Origin: Actinoplanes sp. DH11
GTDB lineage: Bacteria; Actinomycetota; Actinomycetes; Mycobacteriales; Micromonosporaceae
DNA: 64,000 bases
Direction of reading: 5' to 3'
Assembly (NCBI RefSeq): GCF_020873875.1
Contig: NZ_JAHWGU010000036.1
Location: 19,819-83,818 of the forward strand
Within the stretch, counting starts at the first letter, position 1, and each line of letters starts with the position of its first letter. Positions 33,693 through 42,254 of the stretch are shown piece after piece. Both the position numbers and the translations under genes were made by a program. Below the pieces are notes generated by a model. It worked only from the letters and a program-made list of their open reading frames with translations. It was not told the DNA's origin and did not search any database.

Positions 33693-33767
33693 GTTGATCT
33701 GCTGGCGCTACGAAATCGCTGTGATCATGGGCCTTGGACCGCGATTTCGCATCGCTAGCAGATCAAC
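33693..33767. repeat. 75-bp inverted repeat element
   Basis: Two 27-bp arms, 33693-33719 and 33741-33767, match at 23 of 27 positions and begin GTTGATCTGCT on opposite strands, with a 21-bp centre. Both arms contain CGAAATCGC. It could be a mobile miniature element, a repeated extragenic palindrome or a bidirectional terminator. Confidence 0.85.
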
Positions 33768-33904
33768 TTCGCCGTGGACGCGACCGAGCGGCCGGAAGCG
33801 GCCGGGAGCGGCCGGGACCGGCCGGAAAGGCCGGGACACCCACGAACCCGGCCTGAACGGCGGAAACATGGCGCTTGAGCCCACTTCCGCCCACCCGGGC
33901 CTTG

Positions 33905-33910
33905 TAGGCT
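33905..33910 (+). promoter_or_regulatory. -10 box (maf)
   Basis: TAGGCT, 8 nt before GTG 33919; leaderless or nearly so. Confidence 0.4.
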
Positions 33911-33918
33911 CCCTTCCC

Positions 33919-34533
33919 GTGCAGACCGACATCGCGTACCGCTTGATCCTCGCCTCGGCCAGCCCGGCACGTCGGGCGCTTCTCACCGGCGCCGGGATCG
34001 ATGCCGAGGTCATCGTGAGTGGCGTGGACGAAAGTGTCGTCGAGGCCGAGGACGCGTACACCTTGTGTCTCGCGCTGGCCCGGATGAAGGCACGCACCGT
34101 CGCCGCCGACCTGCCTGCCGACCCGGGGGCACTGGTGCTGGGGTGCGATTCGGTGCTGGCGTTCGAAGGGGAGATCTTCGGGAAGCCGGCCAGTGCCGAG
34201 GAAGCCGCGAAGCGGTGGTCGGTGATGCGCGGCCGGTCGGGGGTGCTGCACACCGGGCACCACCTGACGGGGCTGGTCAGCGGCTTGCAGGCGGAGGCGG
34301 TCGGCACCACGGTGGTGCATTTCGCCGATGTCAGTGACGCGGAGATCGAGGCGTACGTGGCTTCCGGCGAACCCCTCCAGGTGGCGGGCGCGTTCACGCT
34401 CGACGGCCGGGGTGGCGCGTTCGTGGAGCGGATCGAGGGCGACCCGGGCAACGTGATCGGCCTGTCGCTGCCGCTGCTTCGTACGCTCCTGGCCGAGATG
34501 GGCGTGCCGATCACCCGGCTTTGGCGGAACTGA
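33919..34533 (+). CDS. maf: Maf-family nucleotide pyrophosphatase
   Basis: House-cleaning hydrolase for modified or non-canonical nucleoside triphosphates, linked to septum control in some bacteria. 204 residues. Signatures: LILASASPARRALL near the N-terminus, VSGVDES (catalytic region), LALARMKA, VLGCDSVLAFEGEIFGKP and GDPGNVIGLSLP. GTG 33919 places the start just before LILASASP, the usual position; the longer frame to 33868 adds unsupported residues. It precedes accA by 29 bp, as in Streptomyces. Confidence 0.93.
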   Translation: MQTDIAYRLILASASPARRALLTGAGIDAEVIVSGVDESVVEAEDAYTLCLALARMKARTVAADLPADPGALVLGCDSVLAFEGEIFGKPASAEEAAKRWSVMRGRSGVLHTGHHLTGLVSGLQAEAVGTTVVHFADVSDAEIEAYVASGEPLQVAGAFTLDGRGGAFVERIEGDPGNVIGLSLPLLRTLLAEMGVPITRLWRN

Positions 34534-34550
34534 AAGCCCGGAGCGACCGT

Positions 34551-34556
34551 TAGGCT
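34551..34556 (+). promoter_or_regulatory. -10 box, leaderless type (accA)
   Basis: TAGGCT, 6 nt before GTG 34563. Confidence 0.5.
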
Positions 34557-34562
34557 CTAGCC

Positions 34563-36311
34563 GTGCGGAAGATATTGATCGCCAACCGTGGCGAGATCGC
34601 CCTCCGGGTGATCCGGGCCTGCAAGGACGCCGGCCTCACCAGCGTCGCCGTTTACGCCGACAGCGACCGGGACGCGCTGCACGCGCGCCAGGCCGACGAG
34701 GCCTACGCGCTGGACGGAGAGTCCGCCGCCGACACCTATCTGCGCATCGACAAGTTACTGGCGGTGGCGGAGCGCAGTGGTGCCGACGCGGTGCACCCGG
34801 GGTACGGGTTCCTGTCCGAGAACGCCGAGTTCGCCCAGGCCGTACTCGACAAGAACCTGATCTGGATCGGTCCCTCCCCGCAGGCGATCCGCGACCTGGG
34901 TGACAAGGTCACCGCGCGGCACATCGCGCAGCGTGCCGGGGCCCCGCTGGTGCCGGGCACGCCCGACCCGGTGGCCGGCGCGGACGAGATCATCGCGTTC
35001 GCGGAGAAACATGGCCTGCCGGTGGCGATCAAGGCGGCGTTCGGCGGTGGTGGCCGGGGGCTCAAGGTGGCACGCACGGTCGAGGAGATCCCGGCGCTGT
35101 TCGAGAGCGCGACCCGCGAGGCAGTGGCCGCTTTCGGTCGCGGCGAGTGTTTCGTGGAGCGTTACCTGGATCGGCCCCGGCATGTCGAGGCGCAGGTGCT
35201 CGCGGACACGCACGGCAACGTCGTGGTGGTCGGCACCCGGGATTGTTCGCTGCAGCGCCGCCACCAGAAACTGGTGGAGGAGGCACCCGCACCGTTCCTC
35301 TCCGCCGAGCAGCGCGCCGAGATCCACCGGAGCGCGAAGGCGATCTGCCGTGAGGCCGGCTACTACGGCGCGGGCACGGTGGAATACCTGGTCGGCCAGG
35401 ACGGGACGATCTCGTTCCTGGAGGTCAACACGCGTCTTCAGGTGGAGCACCCGGTCAGCGAGGAGACGACGGGCATCGACCTGGTGCGCGAGCAGTTCCG
35501 GATCGCCGCCGGCCTGCCGCTGGCGTTCGCCGAGGATCCGGTGCCGCGCGGTCACTCGATCGAGTTCCGCATCAACGGCGAGGACGCGGGCCGCGGCTTC
35601 CTGCCCGCGCCGGGCCAGGTCACCGCGCTGACCTGGCCGTTCGGTCCGGGTGTGCGGGTCGATTCCGGCGTCGAGCAGGGCAGTGTGATCGGCGGCAACT
35701 TCGACTCGATGCTCGCGAAGATCATCGTGACGGGCGCGACCCGGGCCGAGGCTCTGGAGCGGGCCCGGCGGGTGCTGGACGAGACGGTGATCGAGGGTAT
35801 CGCCACGGTGCTCCCGTTCCACCGCGCGGTGGTCCGCGACGACGCGTTCACCGGCGAGCCGTTCACCGTGCACACCCGCTGGATCGAGACCGAGTGGGAC
35901 AACACGGTGCCGCCCTTCACCGCCCCGGCGGCGGCTTCCGCCGAGGCGGCCGAACGGGAGACCGTCGTGGTCGAGGTGGGCGGGAAACGCATCGAGGTGC
36001 GACTTCCGAAAACCTTTCACAGCGGTACGGGGTCGTCAGCACCCAAACGCACCTCGACCCGTCACCGGGGCTCCCAGGGCACCGCGTCCACGGTCACCGG
36101 CGCCGGTCTCACCGCCCCGATGCAGGGCACCATCGTCAAGGTGGCCGTGCAGGACGGTGACGAGGTCGCCGAGGGCGACACCATCGTGGTGGTCGAGGCC
36201 ATGAAGATGGAGCAGCCGTTGCAGGCCCACCGGGCCGGCACAGTCTCCGGCCTCACCGTGGAGGTCGGCGCCGCCATCACCGCCGGCACGGTGATCTGCG
36301 AGATCGGCTGA
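34563..36311 (+). CDS. accA: Acyl-CoA carboxylase alpha subunit (biotin carboxylase + carrier)
   Basis: Carboxylates its own biotin with ATP and bicarbonate, then feeds the beta subunit. 582 residues. Biotin carboxylase domain (about 1-445): ILIANRGEIALRVIRA, HPGYGFLSENAEFA, the ATP-grasp GGGGRGLKV loop, the EVNTRLQVEHPVSEE motif. A linker of about 60 residues precedes the biotinyl domain (about 510-582), with the acceptor Lys548 in VVEAMKMEQP. This fused alpha subunit is typical of actinobacteria and partners PccB/AccE. A hairpin at 36318-36338 may end its transcript. Confidence 0.96.
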   Translation: MRKILIANRGEIALRVIRACKDAGLTSVAVYADSDRDALHARQADEAYALDGESAADTYLRIDKLLAVAERSGADAVHPGYGFLSENAEFAQAVLDKNLIWIGPSPQAIRDLGDKVTARHIAQRAGAPLVPGTPDPVAGADEIIAFAEKHGLPVAIKAAFGGGGRGLKVARTVEEIPALFESATREAVAAFGRGECFVERYLDRPRHVEAQVLADTHGNVVVVGTRDCSLQRRHQKLVEEAPAPFLSAEQRAEIHRSAKAICREAGYYGAGTVEYLVGQDGTISFLEVNTRLQVEHPVSEETTGIDLVREQFRIAAGLPLAFAEDPVPRGHSIEFRINGEDAGRGFLPAPGQVTALTWPFGPGVRVDSGVEQGSVIGGNFDSMLAKIIVTGATRAEALERARRVLDETVIEGIATVLPFHRAVVRDDAFTGEPFTVHTRWIETEWDNTVPPFTAPAAASAEAAERETVVVEVGGKRIEVRLPKTFHSGTGSSAPKRTSTRHRGSQGTASTVTGAGLTAPMQGTIVKVAVQDGDEVAEGDTIVVVEAMKMEQPLQAHRAGTVSGLTVEVGAAITAGTVICEIG

Positions 36312-36742
36312 CCCAGGCCCGTCCGCCACGCCGACGGGGCCGGTCGTCCTTGCGAGCCGGCCGGCCTTGCGGCGCCCCAGCCGGGCCGTCACGCGACCGG
36401 ACAGCCGCCGCCTCGTTGGGCCCTCGGGCCGGCACTGCCGGCCCCGCAAGACGCTGCTGAGGGGGCGGGCCGCCGATACGGGACCTACCGGCGCCCCGCG
36501 ACCGCGTCGCCGGATCCGCGGGACCCGGTGGCGCGGGCAGTCCCACCGTACGCCGCGGCCCCGGCCGGCACCGAAAACGGGGCGCGCGCGGATGAACTCG
36601 CGCCGTACCGTGTCCGTCATCACGGCTGCACCTCGTCCGCCCGGGCGCATGCTGAGATCAGACAATTCCGCAGCACAGCGCACTCTCAGCTACGGCCACG
36701 CAGAATGCCGTGAACCCTGAAGCCGCGAGGTGACCCGAGCCG
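36312..36742. other. Gene-free interval after accA
   Basis: 431 bp. It holds two hairpins, 36318-36338 and a perfect 9-bp-arm palindrome at 36426-36444 (GGGCCGGCA/TGCCGGCCC), and the dedA ribosome-binding site. Open frames here have no homology or start signals. Nothing else seen. Confidence 0.6.
36318..36338 (+). terminator. accA hairpin
   Basis: CCCGTC, 9-nt loop, GACGGG, 6 bp after the accA stop. Confidence 0.55.
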
Positions 36743-37540
36743 ATGACCGAATTGTTGACGATGCTGGCAACGCCCGCGTGGGCATACCTCGCGCTGTTCG
36801 GTTTCCTGGCCGTGGACGCGCTGGTGCCGGTGGTACCCATCCAAGCCATCATGATCACTTCCGGGGCGCTCACCGTCTACGGAAATCTCGATCTCGCCCT
36901 GGTGATCGCGCTGGGGGCGATCGGCATGTTCACCGGTGACGCCGTCGCCTTCGTCCTGGGCCGGTCGACAGGTGCCCGTTTGAGCGCCCTGCGTGACAGG
37001 TTCGCGCCGCGCGGCGACGACGGCGCCGAACCGGGCCGGACCCGGCGGGCGGCCGAGCGGTTCACCCGCGGGCTGCGCCGGCCGGGACCGCTGGTGATGC
37101 TGCTGTGCCGGTTCGTGCCGGGCGGCCGGATGGCTTCCGGCTATCACGCCGGCCGGTCCGGTTACCCGGTGAAGCTCTTCGTGGCCTACGACGGCCTGGC
37201 CTCGCTCTGCTGGGCGGGTTACGGCGGCCTCGTCGGCCACCTGGGCGGCACCGCGATCACCCAGTCCGCCTGGCGGCTGTTCGCGATCGCCGCGACCGCC
37301 GCCGTGGTGTTCGGCACAGCGGGCTGGATCCTGGCCCTCTTCGGCGGCGGCCAGGCCACCGCCGACGAAGGCACCCGGCCGGCCGCCGTCAAGGAAAGCG
37401 ACCGGCGGGCCACGACGGCGGCCGCGAAGGAGCCCGGCCCGGACGGGTCAGGCGCGGACGAGCCCGTTACTGGATCTCGTGCTGCATCAGCTGCCGCGCC
37501 GCTTCCGCGATCGACCCGGAGAGCGACGGGTAGATCGTGA
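36743..37540 (+). CDS. DedA-family membrane protein
   Basis: 265 residues. Polytopic, with the SNARE-associated/VTT domain (about 8-200): an acidic-proline first loop (FLAVDALVPVVPIQ), GAIGMFTGDAVAFVLGR, and the conserved CRFVPGGRMASGYHAG re-entrant motif. DedA proteins include undecaprenyl-phosphate and PE flippases. ATG 36743 has GAGGTGA upstream. The C-terminal 25 codons overlap the 3' end of the convergent lpdA gene by 74 bp. The last 60 residues are hydrophilic and Ala/Arg-rich. Confidence 0.9.
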   Translation: MTELLTMLATPAWAYLALFGFLAVDALVPVVPIQAIMITSGALTVYGNLDLALVIALGAIGMFTGDAVAFVLGRSTGARLSALRDRFAPRGDDGAEPGRTRRAAERFTRGLRRPGPLVMLLCRFVPGGRMASGYHAGRSGYPVKLFVAYDGLASLCWAGYGGLVGHLGGTAITQSAWRLFAIAATAAVVFGTAGWILALFGGGQATADEGTRPAAVKESDRRATTAAAKEPGPDGSGADEPVTGSRAASAAAPLPRSTRRATGRS

Positions 37541-38867
37541 TGGTGTGCGCCAGCTGATCGACCGTCAGGTTGTTCTCGATCGCCATGGTGATCGGCAGGA
37601 TCAGCTCGCTCGCCTTCGGCGCCACCACGACACCGCCGACGATCTGGCCGGTCGCCGGGCGGCAAAAGAGCTTCACGAACCCGTCCTGCAGGCCGGCCAT
37701 CTTGGCCCGGGCGTTCCCGGTCAGCGGCAGCATCACCTGGCGGGCCGGGGTGCGCCCCGAGTCGACCTCGTTCTGCGAGACGCCGACGGTGGCGAGTTCC
37801 GGGTCGGTGAAGACGTTCGCCGAAACGGTCCGCAGCCGCAGCGGCGCCACCGCCTCGCCCATGGCGTGCCAGATCGCGATCCGGCCCTGCATCGCGGCGA
37901 CACTCGCCAGCGGCAGCACGCCGGTGCAGTCACCGGCCGCGTAGATGCCCGGCACGTTTGTCCGCGACACCCGGTCCACGGTGACGTAGCCGCCGTCGCC
38001 GACCGCCACGCCGTACTCCTCCAGGCCCAGCGACGCCGTGTTCGGCACCGCGCCGACCGCGATGAGCGCGTGCGAGGCCTCGATCACCCGGCCGTCCCCG
38101 AGGGTGACCTCCACACCGTCGCCGGTGTTCACCACGGACTTGCCCCGGGCCTGGCTGAGGATCGTCATGCCGCGGTCCCGGAACACCCGCTCGATCGCCA
38201 TGGCGGCGTCGGCGTCCTCGTGCGGCATCACCCGTTCGCGGCTGGAGACCAGGGTCACCTGCACGCCCATCGCCAGGTACGCGCTGGCGAACTCGGCGCC
38301 CGTCACGCCGGAACCGATCACCACCAGGTGGCTGGGGAGCTCGGTCAGGTCGTACACCTGACGCCAGTCGAGGATCCGCTCGCCGTCCGGCCGGGCGGTG
38401 GGCAGGACCCGCGGGGTGGCACCGGTCGCGATCAGGACGGTGGTGGCCTCCACCGCGTACTCCGTGCCGCCCTCCGGGGTGATCAGCACCTGGTGGGTGT
38501 GTCCCAGCCGGTCCTCGCCGAGCCGTGCCCGGCCCCGGATGACCTCGACACCCGCCTTGATCAGCTTGGTCTGGATGTCGCCGGACTGGGCAAGCGCCAG
38601 CTTCTTGACGCGCTCGTTGACCGTGACGGCGTCGACGCTCACCCCGTCGAGGCCGGCGGAGCGGATGCCGAACCGCTCGTTGTGGCGATAACCGGTCATC
38701 ACCTCGGAACTGGCGATGAAGGTCTTGGAGGGGACGCAGTCGGTGAGCACGCAGGCGCCACCGGGACCGTCCGCCTCGACGAGGGTGACCTCGGCACCCA
38801 GTTGGGCCGCGACGAGAGCGGCCTCATATCCGCCCGGTCCCCCACCGATGATGACAATCCGACTCAC
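37467..38867 (-). CDS. lpdA: NAD(P)H quinone dehydrogenase, LpdA (Rv3303c) type
   Basis: Flavoprotein of the disulfide-reductase fold that in mycobacteria reduces quinones rather than lipoamide. 466 residues. FAD motif IIGGGPGGYEAAL, NAD(P) motif VVIGSGVTGAEFAS, second FAD motif GIYAAGDCTG. It keeps both cysteines of the redox pair (GGACVLTDCVPSK, Cx4C), whereas Rv3303c as I recall it has lost the first; yet the C-terminal His-Glu dyad of true lipoamide dehydrogenases is absent (TIYPSLSGSI). GTG 38867 has GGAGGT upstream. Overlaps dedA by 74 bp, tail to tail. Confidence 0.92.
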   Translation of the reverse strand: MSRIVIIGGGPGGYEAALVAAQLGAEVTLVEADGPGGACVLTDCVPSKTFIASSEVMTGYRHNERFGIRSAGLDGVSVDAVTVNERVKKLALAQSGDIQTKLIKAGVEVIRGRARLGEDRLGHTHQVLITPEGGTEYAVEATTVLIATGATPRVLPTARPDGERILDWRQVYDLTELPSHLVVIGSGVTGAEFASAYLAMGVQVTLVSSRERVMPHEDADAAMAIERVFRDRGMTILSQARGKSVVNTGDGVEVTLGDGRVIEASHALIAVGAVPNTASLGLEEYGVAVGDGGYVTVDRVSRTNVPGIYAAGDCTGVLPLASVAAMQGRIAIWHAMGEAVAPLRLRTVSANVFTDPELATVGVSQNEVDSGRTPARQVMLPLTGNARAKMAGLQDGFVKLFCRPATGQIVGGVVVAPKASELILPITMAIENNLTVDQLAHTITIYPSLSGSIAEAARQLMQHEIQ

Positions 38868-38980
38868 GACTACCCGACCTCCAGAAGCGGCTCGGTTCTC
38901 CCCGCCGGAGAAAACCCGCACAAAACCCATTAGACGTGCCGACACGCACGTTCCATATTCTCACTACCCCCGACTACGGC

Positions 38981-38986
38981 TATCGT
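38981..38986 (+). promoter_or_regulatory. -10 box, leaderless type (cyclotransferase-like)
   Basis: TATCGT, 7 nt before GTG 38994. Confidence 0.5.
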
Positions 38987-38993
38987 CGTCGCC

Positions 38994-39455
38994 GTGCGTC
39001 ACTACGCCGCGTATGGCTCGAACCTGGATCCCGCCCGCATGCGGGCCTACTGTCCGCACTCGCCGATGGTTGGCGTGGGGTGGATCGAAGGCTGGCGCCT
39101 CACCTTTGCCGGTGAGGGAGAAATGGGCTGGGAGGGAGCGGTCACCACGATTGTCGAGTCACCCGGTGACCGGGTGTTCGTCTCGCTCTACGACGTCCAC
39201 CCCTGGGACGCCACCCAGCTCGACGAGGTCGAGGGGGTGACCGCCGGGACGTACCAGAAGGTCACCGTGCGTGTATCGACCCTTGACGGAGACGTCTCGG
39301 CCTGGGTCTATGTCTTCGCCGGTTACGAGGGCGGCCTGCCCACCGCGTGGTACCTCTCCGAGATCGCCAACGCGGCGGAGAAGGCGGGCGCGCCCGACGA
39401 CTACGTCCACGAGCTGCGCGGGCGCCCCACCGGGACGTCGTCACCGGAGGTCTGA
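38994..39455 (+). CDS. Gamma-glutamylcyclotransferase-like protein
   Basis: 153 residues of the AIG2/GGCT fold: opening YAAYGSNLDPARM phosphate-binding-like loop, GWRLTFAG, the acidic DEVEGV pair (catalytic Glu position) and YVFAGYEGGLPTAWYL. May release pyroglutamate from gamma-glutamyl compounds, though the substrate in actinobacteria is unknown; they use mycothiol rather than glutathione. Divergent from lpdA, an arrangement also seen at mycobacterial Rv3303c/Rv3304. Its last 15 bp overlap the convergent acetyltransferase gene. Confidence 0.88.
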   Translation: MRHYAAYGSNLDPARMRAYCPHSPMVGVGWIEGWRLTFAGEGEMGWEGAVTTIVESPGDRVFVSLYDVHPWDATQLDEVEGVTAGTYQKVTVRVSTLDGDVSAWVYVFAGYEGGLPTAWYLSEIANAAEKAGAPDDYVHELRGRPTGTSSPEV

Positions 39456-40433
39456 GGCCGCCGGCACCGTGGTCTCGTAGACGTTCGCCCGATACAGCGC
39501 GGTCATGCCCACCTTGCGGTAGAGGCTCGCGGCGTCGGTCGGGTTCGCCAGGTCGACGCCGAGACCGGCTTTGGCGCGGCCCTGCGCCGCGTAGACGGCG
39601 AGGGCCCGGCGCAGCAGGGCCTCACCCACACCCCTCTTGCGGTACGGCCGGAGCACGCCGAGTGACTTGACCCAGCCCTCGTCGTTCTCGTCGTCGCCGC
39701 CCGAGCCACCGGACTGCAACGCGCCTGCGATCACCCCGTCGGTCTCGGCGACGAACCACTCCGCGAAGTCGACCCCGGACTCGGCCAGAAACTGCTCCCG
39801 CCAGTCCGGGTAGGCCAGGGCCCGGTGGTCGGAGTCCTGGAAGGCCGCCTCGATCACCGCGTGGAACTGCCGCATCTCGGTTTCGTCGCCGGCCCGCACC
39901 GGCCGGATCAGCACCCCCGCCGGCGGCTCGGGCGGTTGCGGCGAGACACCGGCCAGCGGCATCTGCATCCGGGCGTGCTGTTTGCGGAAGGTGAACCCGG
40001 CGTCGGTGAGCGCGTCGATGTACCGCGTCTCGGTGGGCACGGCGGCGGCGCGCACCGCGTACACCTGATGGCCGAGCTCGGCCGCCCGCTCCGCCATCCG
40101 CGCCATCATCAGCCGCAGCAGCGGCCGCTGCGCCGGCAGCCCGATCTCCGGGTGGACGTAGACCTCGACGAAGTCCCGGGCCTTGCCGGTGGGGTTGCGC
40201 GGGTAGGCCCACCCGGCGATCCGGCCACCGTCGTCCAGGACCAGCCAGCTGTCCCGGTTCATGTCGGTGTGCGGCCCGGTCAGCTCCTCGTGCACCTCGT
40301 CGAGGGTGAAGTCCGCCTCCCCCACCGCGGCGATGTCACTGGCGTGCACCATCTCGAGGATCCGGGGCGCGTCGTCGAGGGTGGGCCGGCGCAGCGTCCA
40401 CCCGGCGGGAAGCTCGGTCATGACCGGCATCAT
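39441..40433 (-). CDS. Double-domain GNAT acetyltransferase
   Basis: About 330 residues with two GNAT domains: an N-terminal degenerate one (about 12-150) and a C-terminal active-looking one (about 180-320) containing the acetyl-CoA loop LGVLRPYRKRGVGEALL (R/Q-x-x-G-x-G/A pattern) and LGVDLANPTDAASLYRKVG. The two-domain plan is shared with mycothiol synthase, but the substrate motifs cannot be judged here. Starts at 40421, 40430, 40433 or GTG 40439 are all possible and none has a strong SD. Its 3' end overlaps the cyclotransferase gene by 15 bp. Confidence 0.88.
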   Translation of the reverse strand: MMPVMTELPAGWTLRRPTLDDAPRILEMVHASDIAAVGEADFTLDEVHEELTGPHTDMNRDSWLVLDDGGRIAGWAYPRNPTGKARDFVEVYVHPEIGLPAQRPLLRLMMARMAERAAELGHQVYAVRAAAVPTETRYIDALTDAGFTFRKQHARMQMPLAGVSPQPPEPPAGVLIRPVRAGDETEMRQFHAVIEAAFQDSDHRALAYPDWREQFLAESGVDFAEWFVAETDGVIAGALQSGGSGGDDENDEGWVKSLGVLRPYRKRGVGEALLRRALAVYAAQGRAKAGLGVDLANPTDAASLYRKVGMTALYRANVYETTVPAASDLR

Positions 40434-40466
40434 GACCACGGCCGCCGCCGGCTGCCAACCGGATTT

Positions 40467-41204
40467 TCAGCGCGCCAGCCGGTGTGTCAGCGACTCCAGC
40501 AGCCCGGCGAACTCGACCCGCTCGCCCCGGTCGAGCGTCGCGTAGGCCTGCCCGGCCAGCGAGTCGGCCACCGCCTCGGCCCACATCAGGCGACGGACCA
40601 GCGGGCCGGCGTGCGGGTAGGGCGGCTGCCACCCGAACGCGACGGCACCGGTCTCCCCGTCCGGCCCGGCGATGATCGCCTCGAGCGGGGTGAGGCCACT
40701 GGCCCGGACCGCGATGACGTGCACTCCCTGCCGGTGCTCGTGCAGCAGGTGCAGCAGCGCGGCGGCCCGGGCGCCCGGCGCCGGGTCGGGCACCGGCATC
40801 GCGCGCCACGCGGCGAACAGCGGCAGCCCGGCCGCGTCCACGCCGTCCACCACCCGGCCGGCCAGCTCGACCAGCCGGGCCAGCCGGGGGAACGCGCCGA
40901 GGTGCTCAGCACCCCAGGCGCAGAGCTCGTGCAGGTGCCAGGTGGCGACTTCGACCGGCGCGGAGGTCTTCGCGGTCGCCTCCCAGCCGTCGGTGACCGC
41001 CTCGGGCGCGATGAAGGCGAGCGCGGAGGCCACCGTCTCCGGCCGGACCTCGCCGAGCGCACCCGCGCGCGCCGACACGTGGTACGCCCAGCCGGACAGA
41101 CCGAGCAGGCGGGCACGACGCAACGTCTGGGGTGATTCCGCGAAGGCTCCGACGATGGAGGCGAGGCTCGCCTTGGCGTTGGCGGCAGCCTGTTCGGGGG
41201 TCAC
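40467..41204 (-). CDS. SCO6745-family protein
   Basis: 245 residues from GTG 41204, all-alpha. The first half (LRRARLLGLSGWAYHVSARAGALGEV) and the second (AAALLHLLHEHRQGVHVIAVRASGLTPLEAII) match the actinobacterial SCO6745-like family as I remember it. No enzyme motif is known. It ends 33 bp before the GNAT gene on the same strand, so the two may be co-transcribed. Function unknown. Confidence 0.78.
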   Translation of the reverse strand: MTPEQAAANAKASLASIVGAFAESPQTLRRARLLGLSGWAYHVSARAGALGEVRPETVASALAFIAPEAVTDGWEATAKTSAPVEVATWHLHELCAWGAEHLGAFPRLARLVELAGRVVDGVDAAGLPLFAAWRAMPVPDPAPGARAAALLHLLHEHRQGVHVIAVRASGLTPLEAIIAGPDGETGAVAFGWQPPYPHAGPLVRRLMWAEAVADSLAGQAYATLDRGERVEFAGLLESLTHRLAR

Positions 41205-41290
41205 CTGCCCGATTCTGCACTCCCTGACCGGTTAAAGAAAACGCTCCCTGTGAGTTCCTTCCGCCACGACCCCGGCCGGGCCGCGGGCTC

Positions 41291-42253
41291 CTACGGCTCG
41301 GTGTCGAGGTCGTCGAGGGCGGCCTGGACGTCACCGACCCGGCGGCGGGCCGCGGCGGCCTCCCGTTCGGCGGTGCGCCGGGCCAGTTTGCGCCGGGCCA
41401 CGTCGGCCACCGCCTCGGTGCGCCGCCGTTCCAGCTCGGCGAGTTCGGCGTCCAGGTCCTCGACCAGGTGACCGGCGTCCCGCTCGGCCGTCTCGGCGCG
41501 TTCCAGCTGGTCGTCGGCGCGCCGCTCGGCGGCCATCGCCATGCCCAGTTCCCGATCCAGTTCCCGGCGCCGCCGCTCGGTCTCGCGCCGCCGCTGGTCG
41601 CTCTCCCGGCGCCGCTGCTCGGCCGCGGCCCGCTCCCGGGCGGAGACGCGTTCCCCGGGCGGCGCGTCGGGCCCGGCATCAGGCCCGGCATCAGGCCCGG
41701 CGCCCGGTCCGGCGTCCGGCTCGATCGCCGGAAGCGGATCGTCGTCGGTCACCAGCCGCAACCGGGGGCGCGGCACCTCACCGAACCCGGCGTACGTCGC
41801 CGCCCGGATCAGTCGTCCGGTGCGCACCTGTGCGGCGATCTCCGGCTCGGCCAGCGCCGCGGTCAGTGTCGACTCGACCTCGCCCAGCGGCAGCCGGGCC
41901 GCCGGGGTGCCGGCGGCCACGGCCAGTTTGCGGGCCGCCCCGACGAGCGCGGAGACGAACTGCCGGCGCTGCGTGGACAGTTCCCGCAGCTGATCGCCGT
42001 GCAGGTCGCGCTGGGCGGCACGCAGGGCGGCGGAGAGCTCGACCAGTTCGTCGATCAGGTCGGGGCGTTTGAGGGCGAGCAGGTTCACCACCCAGGCGGC
42101 CACGGTCGGCTTCTTGAGCGCGGCGAGGCGTTTGGCGGTGTCCCGGTCGCCGGCCTTGCGGGCGTCCTGGATCGCGGCGGCCCGGGCCGCGACGAAACCG
42201 TCCGGTGGCTCCTCGTAGAGCCGCCGGACGACGCTGTCGGTTCCGGTCACCAC
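41291..42253 (-). CDS. Conserved coiled-coil protein
   Basis: 320 residues. N-terminal half (about 8-165) has conserved helical segments VVRRLYEEPPDGFVAARA and KKPTVAAWVVNLLALKRPD; then an Asp/Gly/Pro hinge (GPDAGPDAGPDA repeat) and a long basic/acidic coiled coil (about 205-320, rich in RRRE). Start GTG 42253 or the next GTG. It begins 1 bp after the stop of the metallo-hydrolase gene, so translation is likely coupled. Family seen across actinobacteria, function unknown. Confidence 0.82.
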   Translation of the reverse strand: MVTGTDSVVRRLYEEPPDGFVAARAAAIQDARKAGDRDTAKRLAALKKPTVAAWVVNLLALKRPDLIDELVELSAALRAAQRDLHGDQLRELSTQRRQFVSALVGAARKLAVAAGTPAARLPLGEVESTLTAALAEPEIAAQVRTGRLIRAATYAGFGEVPRPRLRLVTDDDPLPAIEPDAGPGAGPDAGPDAGPDAPPGERVSARERAAAEQRRRESDQRRRETERRRRELDRELGMAMAAERRADDQLERAETAERDAGHLVEDLDAELAELERRRTEAVADVARRKLARRTAEREAAAARRRVGDVQAALDDLDTEP

Positions 42254-42254
42254 G

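Larger units (their letters stand above)
33632..33918. other. Intergenic region with large inverted repeat
   Basis: 287 bp between the mycosin and maf. Contains the 75-bp inverted repeat (33693-33767), a GCGGCCGG-type short tandem repeat (about 33787-33835) and the maf promoter. No gene seen. Confidence 0.7.

Noticed and set aside
36036..36683. A minus-strand frame in the gap after accA
   Set aside because: Mostly overlaps accA and palindromes, has no start signals and no recognisable protein character.
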